Counted from the stretch's first letter, positions 34,691 to 46,311 are shown. The stretch is 64,000 bases of DNA from Bolinopsis microptera (GCF_026151205.1 NC_087084.1:16094227-16158226), one strand, 5' to 3'. A program made the numbers and translations. The notes: generated by a model not told the origin, from the letters alone.

Positions 34691-35640
34691 GTGGGCGTGT
34701 TAGTTTCCTGCGGAAGGTGTTATTTGCCTGTGGGAAAAGCGGTTATGCTGCGGTTCTAAGGATAGTAGAGGCTATTAGAGCCTTTCCTTTGTTGTAGAGA
34801 TGGCTAGTCTAACCTTTGCATAGGTTAGAAACATGCTTAAACACCCATGTTGTTAGAAACACCCATGTTGTAGCGCGATGCACTACTGGGTCGCGCGCGC
34901 ATCCAATAATGCTTCTCGCAACCTTCCGTAGATCGGCGAGATGCACCACTGGGTCGCGCCGAGCTAGGAAGGGTTGACATCGTCAATCAACTGCAAGTGC
35001 AAGTGTGTTCATTAAGTATTTAGAGTTCTGTAAAACTGCAGTTACAATTGTGCAAGAGTATTTTTAGTTTAACTAGGTAGTGCGCCATCGACAGTGAGCC
35101 GCGCGTGCCGACTGTAGCTAATTTCGGCCAGCACAGTTTTCTTCAAACAAATAGATACTGAGTTGATTGACGATGTCAATCCGTCGAGATCGTTTCTTTG
35201 CGAAGCAGAGCAACGATCGACGACGCGAAGCAAAAATGCTAGTTCGCGCGGCGCGTCGAAGCGGCGAAGTCCTCCAAATATTGAGTATCCTTCCCAACCT
35301 CCAATTGCAACAAAAATTGGTAAGCTTACTCATAGACTTACAAGGAAAGTGTCCGAAAAATTTAAAGCATATCCAACCATCAGATGCATTATGTTACAGC
35401 TAAAAGCACCGTATTTTGCCCCATTTTGATCACTATATCAACTCCGATATCCATCAAATTTTTCGGACAGTTGTGAAAGTCCTATTGGAAGGTCGTCGCC
35501 AATTTCCAGAATGATCTCATTTAAAGAACTCCCAGCAAAAGTTACTGGCTGGTGGTGGTACTGGATGATAATTAATCACTCTACACTCGACTGTCACGTG
35601 ACTTTTTCAACCCGTTCTCTAGCTGGTCCTGAACGACTAT
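34691..35640. other. GC-patchy stretch without a supported gene
   Basis: Contains paired motifs CACTACTGGGTCGCGC and CACCACTGGGTCGCGC near 34880 and 34943, and TTGACATCGTCAATCAA near 34974 with GATTGACGATGTCAATCC near 35164. The overlapping short frames at 35.16-35.43 kb look accidental. Confidence 0.4.
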
Positions 35641-35725
35641 TCGAAACCCTAACCCTCTTATCTGACCCCAACCCTAACCCTAACCCAATCCTTAACAAAA
35701 GCACATGCTGAAACTCTAACCCTAA
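35640..35725 (-). repeat. degenerate telomere-type repeats (C-rich strand)
   Basis: Several CCCTAA units are interspersed with variants (AACCCTCTTATCTGACCCC, AACCCAATCC). The polarity is opposite to the 4.9-5.5 kb tracts. They may be remnants of an internal telomere repeat. Confidence 0.6.
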
Positions 35726-36329
35726 CGAGAAACTAGACTAACTTCCTTATACGGTCATATCACGTGATCGAGACAGTTTTTCGCCTGTATCTCGTCAGGG
35801 GAGCATTTTAACCCTATGTCATGGGGGGTGATTCGGAATCAGCGTCCGAAAATACATCGATTGAAGTTGGTTTCAACTGTCGGGGGCCCTTTTAGTACAA
35901 TCTCGAAGATCGACTGTAGAGTGATTTAGTACGCTCGGGTGGTACTAGAGGTGGTTTAATTTAAACAGACGGTTTGACCTCGCGCGCGACATTAAGCATG
36001 ATTTGCACGCGGGGCGCATTCCAATCTTCAAGCAGCCAGCACGTGACACAATTCAGCCAATCATAGTAAGGAATCTGCAAAGTTAAAGTTGCAAACTTTT
36101 GATCGGCCCAAAATGACTTTTCTGGAGATTTGTAGATAACTCCTAATTTACGTTGTTTTAAATGTTCCCCCCAATTATTTATACAGCTTCCCTACTGAAA
36201 GCTGTAGCCGGTCATTCTAAAGACAAAACTACCAAAGAGGGAAAGAGAGTAGAGCTAAACTTTAAGATAGCAGTTGATCAAAGCGATCAGAGCGATCAAA
36301 TGGATCAATGGACAACAGTTTGATCACTA

Positions 36330-36540
36330 TAGTGATATTGTATTCTATGAGAAGCAGAAGGAGCTTAAAATTCTACCTATTAGATCTAAGTTCATCCATA
36401 ATTCAATTACGCTCTTCTATAAAATAGTAAATGATTTGGTAAGTATATCTCTACCCGAATATATTACTGTTGTCGAAGCTGGAACAATGAGGTACACAAG
36501 GAGCACGGCGTCAGTCATTGAAGGACTTGACACCAGGCAT
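36330..36540 (+). pseudogene. fragment of a CR1/Jockey-like LINE ORF2 C-terminus
   Basis: The frame reads LKILPIRSKFIHNSITLFYK, IVNDLVSISLPEY and later TMRYTRSTAS. This parallels, at low identity, the tail of the LINE at 55.85-56.0 kb (VDILPLSQKF, FFHKVLNNLIPVSLPHY). No reverse-transcriptase core is present. It looks like an old relic. Confidence 0.55.
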
Positions 36541-36699
36541 ATTCAGGGTATTTGGCTAAATTGGGCCTAATTTGGACCAAATATGGGCGTGGCTGCCCTG
36601 CGGGCACCGTTTGGCTGTTGGGGTCCGGGACTCCCTCAAAAGTTCGGTCACCGCGGTCCTAGTTTGTTGGTCAACTGCTATCTCGAAACCAAGTTTCAC

Positions 36700-37380
36700 A
36701 AAAAAATCAGGTGAAATTATCAGAATAAGTATAATTATCAAAATCAACATAATTAGCAAAATTATTATAATTAGCAAAATTATTATAATTAACAAAATTA
36801 GTAAATTAAAAATAATTAGCATAATAATCTAAATAGTATTTCGTTGACATTATCAAATAGTAAATTACACAACATTGTGGTCGCTTTCTGCCATAAATGA
36901 TTTAAACAGAATATTTTCTCACTCTTTAATTTTGGCCAATAAGTTCATGTCGTGAGCCACTAATTTTGGATCTTATAGTGGCATTTTGTTTAAATGGTGA
37001 GTTTAGAAGCACTTACAGTACCTTGTTCAATTATTTATTTGTTTATCATATATATATGATGTATTATTTTAAGGCCTTGCTGAAATGTTTTATTCGAAAG
37101 AGAGTTGTGATATTACACATTTAATTATTGCATCTGTTTGAAACAAATCATAGTCATTACCAACGAAGTAATGTAAAACTGAAAAGTCAAAAGTAAGAAA
37201 ACTATGTGCTTTTAAATTATTACTTTAAAAAAGTAATGTAAATTGTAAAGTAAAAATGTATTTAAATTTCTTATTTAAAAAAACACCAGTTAAAAATGGT
37301 AAGTAATAATATACACTTAAAGAAAAATAATCACACTTCACACAACATTTATTTTTTAAATTTCAAAATAAATCTCAAAA
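36700..37380. other. AT-rich stretch with AATTATNAAAAT-type simple repeats
   Basis: 36720-36830 is a degenerate ATAATTA/AGCAAAATTA simple repeat. The rest is AT-rich. Frames on both strands here are compositional. Confidence 0.5.
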
Positions 37381-38590
37381 TTTCTCGTTGAATGCCGATT
37401 TATAAAAACGTTCAATATGATTTAAAGTTATATCTCTCAAAAAAATCCGATTCCATTTATCAATCGGTTGCATTTCTTAAAATGTTAAAAGGGACACCGG
37501 TTCTACTGTTCGGTACGTGTACAATGTTTACCATCTTCAGTGGTATGTTGATACTATTACTAGTCAAATTGTTCATTAAGATAGCTTAAAATGTCTGGTT
37601 ACAGCAGTATCTCACAGTGGCGGAGGTCTGTGTCTTTTCTCGTGATCTTTGTTTCAATATCATGAGGCTCGTTCCTGGATTCTGAAATGGTCGAGTGACA
37701 AAAATCTGGTATTATATATATTTACGTCTTCAGTTTACAAATCAGTGAAACACAAACATACTATGCGGTAAAGTCTTTGGTAAACACCACAGTTCGTGTT
37801 TGGAACGTAAAAGTAGAAATGATCACATTTCATGAAATAATAATTATTGAACAGTTTGTAGAAAAATTTAAACGAGAAGAATATTTTTCACTTTTTGTAC
37901 TTACTATCACAGCTGGCTAAAAAGGTTTACAAAGGGTTCACATTTTGTTTTATCAGTTGAAAGGTTCGTTCCTACTGAGTAAGGGTCTGAAATACATTGT
38001 TATAATGTGATATAATAGCAATACATGCAGATTTATCTATTTATGAAAACGTTTAAAATGATTAATCCGGTTCCATTTATCAATCGGTTGTGCATTTCTT
38101 AAAATGTTAAAAGGGACACCGGTTCTACTGTTCGGTACGGTGTACAATGTTTACCATCTTCAGTAGTAGGTTGATACTATTACTAGTCAAATTGTTCATT
38201 AAGATAGCTTAAAATTTCTGGTTACAGCAGTATCTTACAGTGGCGGAAGTCTGTGTCTTTTCTTGTGATCTTCGTTTCAATATCATGAGGCTCGTTCCTG
38301 GATTCTGAAATGGTCGAGTGACAAAAATCTGGTATTATGTAGTTTTTGGTAAACACCACATTTCGTGTTCGGAACGTAAAAGTCGAAATGATCACATTTC
38401 ATGAAATAATAATTATTGAACAGTTTCTACAGTTTATAGAAAAATTTAAACGAGAAGAATATATTTCACTTCTTGTACTTACTATTAACAGCTGCCTAAC
38501 AAGGTTTACAAAGAGTTCACATTTTGTTTTTTTCAGTTGAAAGGTTCGTTCCTGCTGAGAAAGGGTCTGAAATAAATTGTTATAATATAA
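37380..38590. repeat. tandem duplication carrying repeated exon-like segments (minus strand)
   Basis: 37380-37990 is repeated at 38040-38560 with high identity, including TTCCATTTATCAATCGGTTG. Each copy holds a 59-bp minus-strand segment bounded by CAG and GT[AG]AGA (37616-37674 and 38239-38297) that reads GTSLMILK and onward without a stop. These could be duplicated exons of the receptor gene upstream (43-48 kb). Confidence 0.5.
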
Positions 38591-39290
38591 TGTAATAGCA
38601 AAACATCAAAACTTTGTTAAATCTTTGTATAGATTTTGAATTTTGTTTAATGTTAAATACATATTTATAAATAATATGTATTTAACATTGAATAATGTTA
38701 ACAAATGTTTACAAACACAAATATGTCTCACAGTGATGGAGTTTTGTTTCTTTTTCAGGGTATTCATCACTTATCAATGCCATGAAGTTCGTTTCTGTAA
38801 TCTGAAATGGTGATTTTATTGCCGAGTGACACATTATTTCTGGTATTGTACATGTAATTTATGGTGATCAGCACAGTTCATGTTCAAAATTTGATCACAG
38901 TCAAGTTCAAAATAAGTTAGATAATAGCAATGTGTGTTTTAAACAGCAATCGAATTTTAGGAATTCAGCACAATAGAAGTGTTATCACGAAAACGCACTT
39001 TAAAAAGGGTAATTTTTTACTAACCTTCAATTCTCATTGATTGGTTGAAGCTGATATCCTCTCTTTCTTCCTGTTGAACCTTCGTATAGTCTTTATACAG
39101 CATCGTCTTCGTTCCTGGAGTTGTTTAGTAATAACTTAAAATTAAATTAAATTATCATTAATTGACGATATTAAGATCTTCTCGCTTTTGCCATTTGAAA
39201 GGGAAAGCACCGGATTTCCAGTCAGTTTCTAATATTTGCTAGAAAATATCACGAAGCTATCAATGGTGTATGTTATTACAATTAACTAGA
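38590..39290. repeat. duplicated block, partner at 41900-42660
   Basis: Both copies contain a perfect 15-bp hairpin (TGTTAAATACATATT, 7-nt loop, complement; 38651-38687 and 41999-42035) and an exon-like segment reading ETNFMAL (38732-38794 and 42080-42143, minus strand). Further on is a second exon-like segment. The mariner element and a MITE lie between the two blocks. Confidence 0.65.
39025..39114 (-). CDS. putative short exon, 90 bp
   Basis: Bounded by ACTCCAG acceptor and GAAG/GTTAGT donor on the minus strand. In phase 1 it reads GTKTMLYKDYTKVQQEE and onward without a stop. The paralogous segment at 42389-42494 reads similarly (GTMTMMYKVYTNV). Tyrosines in a hydrophilic context would fit a cytoplasmic tail of the upstream receptor-like gene, but no transmembrane exon was found and the linkage is inferred only. 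Confidence 0.3.
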
Positions 39291-39400
39291 TTCTACGTAT
39301 TAATTATATAGACAGTTTTTGGGTTTTCCAAATAGTTTCTGATTATTCTGATTTGCGACAAATGATATTGCACTGTTAGGATAAACGACGTTTCAAAGTA

Positions 39401-41028
39401 CAGGGTGGCCCATAAGTGACTACCCACACGCAACCTCTTAATAACTCACGTAATTCGTCTCCAAATTGCACCAAAATTTCAGAGATTATAGACATGGGTC
39501 AAACTTAGATTTCTTGAAAGTTTCGTAAGCCACGCCCAATTACAGTGGGCGTGGCGTGACACTCCCTCTTTTTCACTATTGTCTTCATAAAATGAGAACG
39601 CTTTAAGCTAAGAACTCAAAATTTTTTGCACACATTTGGCTTGATAATTGAAAACCTTTCCCAAAGTTTCAAGTTCATTGGTTAAAATATGGCTAAGTTA
39701 TGACCATTTCAAAACTCATCGGATACGTGATCCGAGCACTCAGTCAGTGATCTCGTCACTTGGCTAATGGCTCACATGCACCGCTTGATTGGTTGCAGCC
39801 TGCTTATGGGCCGGCCTATACAGCTGACTGCTAAAACGCTATCACACGAATTTATGGTGGTGTCACCATTTCAGGGCTTGTTAGCCCTGCTAGTCACAGG
39901 TTCCTTACAATCAATAAAAAGGAATGAACCATCCATTGAAACATCGAAAATGGTTCACTATCCTCCCTTTACTGCAGAACAACGATTGTTCGTCTACCTG
40001 AAGAAAGAAAATGGGGAGTTCTACCCTCAGATTAAACGACAATTTCAGATGAAATTCAACCGACCACCCCCTTGCCGTAAAAGCTGCTTTGACATTCATC
40101 ACAAGATCAATTTTACGTTTTCTGCACACGATCGGCGAAGAGTCGGCAGAAGACGAACTGCAAGGACTGTAGAAAACATCACGATGGTTGTTGGTGACGT
40201 GATGGACACACCTAAGATTGGCACCCGGAAACGAGCTCCTGCCTTAGACATCAGCAGAACCCTTCAGCGAATCCTAAAGCAAGACCTTTCTAACCGGGCC
40301 TACCGAATCACAAAGAAACACAAACTTTTGGACCGTGATTTCCAATCGAGGATAGATTTCGCCAACACATTCCTGTCCAAGCACAATGTGGATCCCTACT
40401 TTGAGGACGAAATCTGGTACAGCGACAAGGCCATATAAACGGATATGTCAACTCCCAGAATGCAATTCACTGGGGCTCTACTAGACCGGATGAAGTGGTG
40501 GAGAGAACGGCTTTTCCTGAAAAGGTCACGATCTGGTTTTTATCCTAAAAATTTGTGTTTCCCTTTCTAGCAAAGTCATCATCGGTATCCAATCAAAGCC
40601 TAATGAACCTCATTAATACACGCTAACGCCTTACTCTTGATCAGATTGGGTGACGAGATCACTAATTGAGTGCAAATATCACTGACTGAGTGCTCGGATC
40701 ACATATCCGATGGATTTGAAAATGGTCATAACTCAGCCATATTTAAACTAATGAACTTGAAACTTTTGGAAAAGTTTTCAATTATCAAGCCAAATGTGTG
40801 CAAAAAATTTTGAGTTCTTAGCTTAAAGCGTTCTCATTTTATGAAGACAATAGTGAAAAAGAGGGAGTGTCACGCCACGCCCACTGTAATTGGGCGTGGC
40901 TTACGAAACTTTCAGGAAATCTAAGTTTGACCCATATCTATAATCTCTGAAATTTTGGTGCAATTTGGAGACGAATTACGTGAGTTATTAAGAGGTTGCG
41001 TGTGGGTAGTCACTTATGGGCCACCCTG
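39401..41028 (+). mobile_element. Tc1/mariner-type transposon with long terminal inverted repeats
   Basis: A TA dinucleotide flanks both ends (39399-39400 and 41029-41030). The ends are CAGGGTGGCCCATAAGTGAC and its complement. The terminal inverted repeats extend about 350 bp with few mismatches, ending near 39750 and 40680. The 5' arm lacks about 20 bp present in the 3' arm. The interior is 0.9 kb with a broken transposase. Similar arms imply a fairly recent insertion. Confidence 0.9.
39950..40438 (+). pseudogene. mariner-family transposase, frameshifted and internally deleted
   Basis: The family-like start is MVHYPPFTAEQRLFVYLKK at 39950, an N-terminal helix-turn-helix. An in-frame ATG at 39767 adds 61 unlikely residues. 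The HTH is followed by an arginine-rich linker (HDRRRVGRRR) and then FEDEIWYSDKAI, the first catalytic aspartate of the DDE/DDD triad. The frame ends at 40438. The downstream fragment GYVNSQNAIHWG is in another frame, showing a frameshift, and sequence for the second and third catalytic residues is missing before the 3' arm. The copy cannot make active transposase. Confidence 0.85.
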
Positions 41029-41354
41029 TAACAACTTCTTATTCATGCTGACAAAATTGGTAAATATGTGAGAAAACTATTAATTATAGGTACGTACCTT
41101 AATTGTAGCTGCTGATAAACGCTGAAAGTAGGTTTAAAAACGAAGGCAAATAAGTTTGCTTTTCTAAGGTTGTTATATATTAGGGCTGTATAAACTTCAG
41201 CAGTTCAAAACTAATTACAACACTTAACTACGAATCTATTACATTTATTGAGTATTATGTATCGCGATGGAAATATTTTAAGCGGGTAATATTATCCTGT
41301 CCAAACTCAGGATACATAACATGAAGACTTTGTTGTAAATTTGTATGAGAAGTA

Positions 41355-41721
41355 TGGCGGCCGAGATGGCTCACCAAAATTTTCACTGAAAATTTTGAAT
41401 TAAAAAATTAATTAATATCGTTTTTAAAATCAAAATCAATATCGTTTTTAAAATCAAAATCAATATCTTTTTTAAAATCAAAACCAATATCGTTTTCAAA
41501 CTCAAAATCAAAATCAATATCGTTTTCAAAATCAAACTCAAAATCGTTTTAAAAATGAGAATCGTTTTCAACTTCAATATGAAAATCGTTTTTTATTTAA
41601 ATTTTAAAATCATTTTACAAATCAAATTCAAAATCGTTTTTATTTTGCGATTAATTGTATAATTAATTTTTTAATTCAAAATTTTCAGTGAAAATTTTGG
41701 TGAGTCATCTCGGCCGCCATA
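41355..41721. mobile_element. MITE with about 60-bp inverted ends and 8-bp target duplication
   Basis: The direct repeat GAGAAGTA lies at 41347-41354 and 41722-41729. The inverted ends begin TGGCGGCCGAGATGGCTCAC and run through an AAAATTTTCACTGAAAATTT segment. The interior is a degenerate ATCGTTTTNAAAATCAAAATC-type repeat. No ORF of its own. An 8-bp duplication suggests hAT-type mobilisation. Confidence 0.8.
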
Positions 41722-42388
41722 GAGAAGTATTAATATGAGCCTAATAACTTAATATTGTTAAAATTTTTTGGATATTGATTGAGCAGTTTTTTGAAAGATT
41801 TCGACGAATAGAGTAATCCTCCGCTTTTTGTACTTACTGCTCACAGCTCATAACATGGTCAACAAAGGATTCACATCTTTGCAGTTGAAAGGTTTGTTCC
41901 TACTGAGTAAGGGTCTGAAATAAATTGTTATAATATGATATAATAGCAATACATCAAACCTTTGTTAAATCTTTGAATAGATTTTGAATTTAATTTAATG
42001 TTAAATACATATTTACAAATAATATGTATTTAACATTGAATAATGTTTATGAATGTTTAAAAACACAAATGTGTCTCACAGTGATGGAGTTATGTGTCTT
42101 TTTTCAGGGTATTCATCACTTATCAATGCCATGAAGTTCGTTTCTGTAATCCGTATTCTGAAATGGTGATTTTATTGCCAAGTGACACATTATTTCTGGT
42201 ATTGTACATGTAATTTATGGTGATCAGCACAGTTCATGTTCGAAATGTAAAATTTGGTCACAATTAAATTGAAATTAATTTAGATAATATTAAACAGCAA
42301 TTGAATTTTGGGAATTCAACACAATAGGAGTGTTGCAGTATATGATGAAAAAAAACAAACACTTTAAGTGGACATTTTTCTTACTGAC

Positions 42389-42494
42389 CTTGAATTCTCA
42401 TAAATTAATTGGAGCTGATATTCTCTCAGTTTCTTCCTGTTCATCTCTATTCTGTCGACATTCGTATAGACTTTATACATCATCGTCATTGTTC
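42389..42494 (-). CDS. putative short exon, 106 bp
   Basis: An acceptor ending CCCCAG and donor CAAG/GTCAGT on the minus strand delimit a phase-1 frame starting GTMTMMYKVYTNVDR with no stop. It is paralogous to 39025-39114, but their lengths differ by 16 bp, so the two cannot both keep the same downstream frame. Function unknown. Confidence 0.3.
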
Positions 42495-43168
42495 CTGGGG
42501 TTGTTAATTAATAACTTGAGATAGAAGTATATTATCATTAGACCTTATTAAGATCTTCTGGTTTTTGTCATTTGAAATGGAAATCACCGGATGTGCGGTT
42601 AGTTTCTAATATTTACTAAACTATATCATCAAGGGTTTATGTTGTAACATTGAGCTGGATTCTACGTACATCTCACGATTGTATTAAGTGTTTTAGTTTA
42701 AATTTAATGTATTTATGCAACAAAGTGTTTTACTATGTTTTAATGAAAATGCATTCTTTGTTAAATTTTTGAATTTAAATTGATTTTACATTTTATTTTG
42801 CTTTGTCAAATGCTGTTGTGTTGAGATGTAAGAGCAGGTTACCTCGATAACTTTTCTGGGGACTTATGGGTTCTGGGTTTCTGCTGTCATACTTTTCCAC
42901 CCAGAAAACTCAAACATACATTTTCTTATTTGGATATCTAAGTTAGATTGCAGTATCATCTAAGCTATTTGTCATAGCCCATCAACTGTAACATTAAATT
43001 AAATCAGTTTTCTATAGTAATATAACCATTAACCAACTCTCCCCCTTACGACATTATTTTACCCCCTTTCTTCGGTTATGCTGATACTACCCTGGTTATA
43101 TGAAGAATTTAGTTATCCTTTTGTAGTGATGCTATGGTCATTTAGCATATCCGCTTTTACAATTATAC

Positions 43169-43363
43169 CTGTATTTATACACTCGGGTTCATTAAAATCG
43201 AAAATAAATTCCGTTCCTGAGGTGCAGGTCACCTCGCTGCTCCCTTTATTGAGAGCTCTGGATTCAATACAATTCACTTCCACCACGGTTCCCGGGACTA
43301 CTGGGAACTGTGTTGTTGTTCTGATCGCAGTTCTCCACTCAGCCTTCAGTCCCGTACAGCTCA
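43169..43363 (-). CDS. sushi/CCP-like exon of a modular extracellular protein
   Basis: A 195-bp phase 1-1 exon (CGACAG acceptor, ACAG/GTATAA donor). It encodes about 65 residues with four cysteines in a sushi-like order: SCTGLKAEW, VPGTVVEVNC, SSEVTC and EPEC. A Trp-containing start and a PGT-V-V-C strand support a CCP fold. Such domains mediate adhesion or ligand binding outside the cell. It follows the cysteine-rich exons of the same gene. What lies 3' of it is not clear. Confidence 0.6.
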
Positions 43364-43619
43364 CTGTCGATATGTCATATTAAATAACGTTAAACTGATT
43401 AATAAGGGTTATTTTGACGGTTTCTTATGTTCTCTTCCGCAGTTCCGCGATTTAGTTTTCCTGTCCCAACCCGAACCCTTTCAAGCAACCTCAAATATTA
43501 CTATACTATCGTTTGCTCAGGGGTCCAAGTCTCAAATACTATATACAATTTACCATTCTGTAGCACAGTTAAATTAAATTTAAAACATAACAATAATATA
43601 AGATTTAAATTTATCTTAC

Positions 43620-43715
43620 CACAGGCAGTTTTGTTAGTGTTTGGTTTCCATCCAGCGTCACATGTCTCACAGCTTGTCATAGCATCATTCCGATATGTTC
43701 CTTCCCCACACGGCT
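43620..43715 (-). CDS. ephrin-receptor-like (GCC2/GCC3) exon, repeat 7
   Basis: A 96-bp phase 1-1 exon with CCAG acceptor and GTG/GTAAGA donor. It encodes EPCGEGTYRND, TSCETCDAGW and NTNKTAC, a single cysteine-rich ephrin-receptor-like module. In animals such modules form elongated stalks in secreted or membrane proteins. The last G plus the AG of the next exon make a Glu codon, so modules can be joined in any number without a frameshift. Confidence 0.75.
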
Positions 43716-44160
43716 CTGGAATTATAACGTTATATATTATTACAACTGGTAAATCGTTGTGGAAGATAAGGAAATCGTTATTATATAAGTACACTTCAGA
43801 TGTGTTACAATTAAATTAGATTTAAAACAATAGGTGAATAATTAAATATCCACACAACCACGGTTTTGTGATAGAATTATTACCACCCAGACTTTTACGG
43901 TTCTTGTCTTTTCGTACCACAAATTTGCCTTCTTGATTCTAAGCCCTATCTACGCCTTATCCTTATCCCGTCTTAACCCTTAGCCTATCTTTGACCATCT
44001 ATATATAATATAGATATAAGCAGCAATTCGTTTGAACTACCTTATTAATATTAAGAAGTTATTGTAAGTACCAATATCCTTGGTTTTCATTCTATAGCAC
44101 AGTTAATTCAAATTTAAAATATAACAATGATATTAAATATAAACTTTAAATTTATCTTAC

Positions 44161-44256
44161 CACAGGCTGTTTTGTCAGAGTTTGGTGTCAATCCAGCGTC
44201 ACATGTCTCACAGCTTGTCATAGCATCATTCCGATATGTTCCTTCTCCACACGGCT
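44161..44256 (-). CDS. ephrin-receptor-like exon, repeat 6
   Basis: A 96-bp phase 1-1 exon very similar to 43620-43715 and 45577-45672, with conserved flanking intron sequence. It encodes the EPCGEGTYRNDAMTSCETC module. High identity of the introns implies recent segmental duplication. Confidence 0.75.
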
Positions 44257-44592
44257 CTGGAATTAATAACGTTACAACTGGCAAATCGTAGTGGAAGATA
44301 AGAAAATCGTTATTATATAAGTATTTAAGTACAGATTAGATGTGTTACAATTACATAAGATTTAAAACAATAGATGAAAAATTAAATATCCATACAACCA
44401 CGGTTTTTTGATAGAATTATTACCACCCAGACTCTTACGGTTCTTGTCTTTTCGTACCACAAATTTGCTTTCTTGATTCTAAGCCCTATCTGGCGCCTTA
44501 TCCTTATCCCGTCTTTACCCTTACCCTATCTTTGCCCATCTATATATTATACATATAATCATCTCAGCTCAGTTCTTGTTAACAATTCTTAC

Positions 44593-44736
44593 CACATTTT
44601 GTTCTCCCTGAGTTTCGTTCCTGGCCAAATTCACAAGCTGTACACAAGGCTGCTCCTTCTGGACTGATCGTGTTATCGGGACATTCTTCACATGTGTTCA
44701 TTTCAATTTTCTTGTAGCTTCCAGCTGGACATGGCT
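44593..44736 (-). CDS. ephrin-receptor-like exon, repeat 5 (long type)
   Basis: A 144-bp phase 1-1 exon encoding EPCPAGSYKKIEMNTCEECP, then GAALCTACEFGQER and RTKC. It contains six cysteines, so it is a longer module than the 96-bp exons. It is paired with a 96-bp exon, as at 45577-46155. Confidence 0.75.
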
Positions 44737-44748
44737 CTGAACAATTAG

Positions 44749-45419
44749 TAGTCTATGTAATAAGCGCCATGAGCTGGCACAGAATTTTTTGTCTCTGATT
44801 TTGATAAATTTGGTACCAAAAGTTGCCTCTAAGTGTGAATAATGAAAATTCACCGTGTAGCACGATAACGTCGAGCTGTAATATGTGGGCCTTTTGTGCA
44901 TCGCAAGAGTGTACAAAGGACGAAAAATGGGTAATTTATTGCTTAAAATGCCTATAACTCCTAACATATTAAATATTTTGAAATACTTCATACAGGATCG
45001 TAATGAGCTTAGTCAGACGCAAATTTTAATACCAAAATTATAATATTTAAGGCACAAAAATTTGGTCAAAATTTCACACAAGGGGGGACCCTTGTGTTCA
45101 GATTAAAAATGTTTGAAAATAATTTTCCTTTAAATCTTAAAAAATATTAGTACCAAAAGTTCCGTCTCGATGAGCTTATTACGATGCCATAATAATTACC
45201 TGATAATAACTGAAAATGTGAAAGTTATAGGCCAAAAACTAAATATTTGCGCGAAAAAAGCACGCGCGGCGAACAAGCGCCGTGTAGCATTTTTAGCGAA
45301 AATTGCTAATTAACGGTGGATTTATTTTATTCACATTTTTAGACAACTTTTGGTACCAAATTTATCGAAATCGGAGAAAAAAGTTCTGTGCTCGCGCTTG
45401 GCGCTTATTACACTGACTA
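44749..45419. mobile_element. MITE (671 bp) with 3-bp target duplication, inserted in an intron
   Basis: TAG flanks both ends (44746-44748 and 45420-45422). The inverted ends are TAGTCTATGTAATAAGCGCC and its near complement, extending about 70 bp through a TTTGGTACCAAAAGTTG segment. The duplicated intron at 46158-46170 (GAAGAATTAGGAAATC) shows the empty site. A 3-bp duplication fits PIF/Harbinger-type elements. No ORF. Confidence 0.8.
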
Positions 45420-45576
45420 TAGGGAATCTTTAAGCAGCAATTCGTTTGAACTACCTTATTATAATATTAAGAAGTTATTGTAAGTACCAATATCCTTGGT
45501 TTTCATTCTATAGCACAGTTAATTCAAATTTAAAACATAACAATAATATTAAATATAAGCTTTAAATTTATCTTAC

Positions 45577-45672
45577 CACAGGCTGTTTTGTCAGAGTTTG
45601 GTGTCAATCCAGCGTCACATGTCTCACAGCTTGTCATATTATCATTCCGATATGTTCCTTCTCCACACGGCT
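45577..45672 (-). CDS. ephrin-receptor-like exon, repeat 4
   Basis: A 96-bp phase 1-1 exon nearly identical to repeat 6, differing at the NDNMTSC position (ATA-TT against GCT in the others). It forms the duplicated pair with the 144-bp exon at 46012-46155. Confidence 0.75.
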
Positions 45673-46011
45673 CTGGAATTAATAACGTTACAACTGGCAA
45701 ATCGTAGTGGAAGATAAGAAAATCGTTATTATATAAGTATTTAAGTACAAATTAGATGTGTTACAATTACATAAGATTTAAAACAATAGGTGACAAATTA
45801 AATATCCACACAACCACGGTTTTTTGATAGAATTATTACCACCCAGACTCTTACGGTTCTTGTCTTTTCGTACCACAAATTTGCTTTCTTGATTCTAAGC
45901 CCTATCTGGCGCCTTATCCTTATCCCGTCTTAACCCTTAGCCTATCTTTGCCCATCTATATAATATTATACATATAATCATCTCAGCTCAGTTCTTGTTA
46001 ACAATTCTTAC

Positions 46012-46155
46012 CACATTTTGTTCTCCCTAAGTTTCGTTCCTGGCCAAGTTCACAAGCTGTACACAAGGCTGCTCCTTCTGAACTGATCGTGTTATCGGGA
46101 CATTCTTCACATGTGTTCATCTCAATGTTCTTGTAGCTTCCAGCTGGACATGACT
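46012..46155 (-). CDS. ephrin-receptor-like exon, repeat 3 (long type)
   Basis: A 144-bp phase 1-1 exon reading ESCPAGSYKNIEMNTCEECP, then SSEGAALCTACELGQERN. It differs from repeat 5 at a handful of codons. Confidence 0.75.
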
Positions 46156-46311
46156 CTGAAGAATTAGGAAATCTTTAAGCAGCAATTCATTTGAACTACC
46201 TTATTTAGAAGTTATTGTGAGTACCAATACTTCTATAGCACAGTTAATTCAAATTTAAAACATAAAACATAATATTTTAATTAAATTTTATAAGTTTTAA
46301 AGATATCTTAC

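Noticed and set aside
36556-36832. Isoleucine-rich frames on both strands
   Set aside because: Compositional frames over an ATAATTA-type repeat.
37392-37589. Plus-strand 65-codon frame with a hydrophobic segment
   Set aside because: It is on the opposite strand to the exon-like segments and is disrupted in the tandem copy at 38.05 kb.
41383-41577. Minus-strand Ile/Leu/Lys-rich frame
   Set aside because: It is a translation of the simple repeat inside the MITE.
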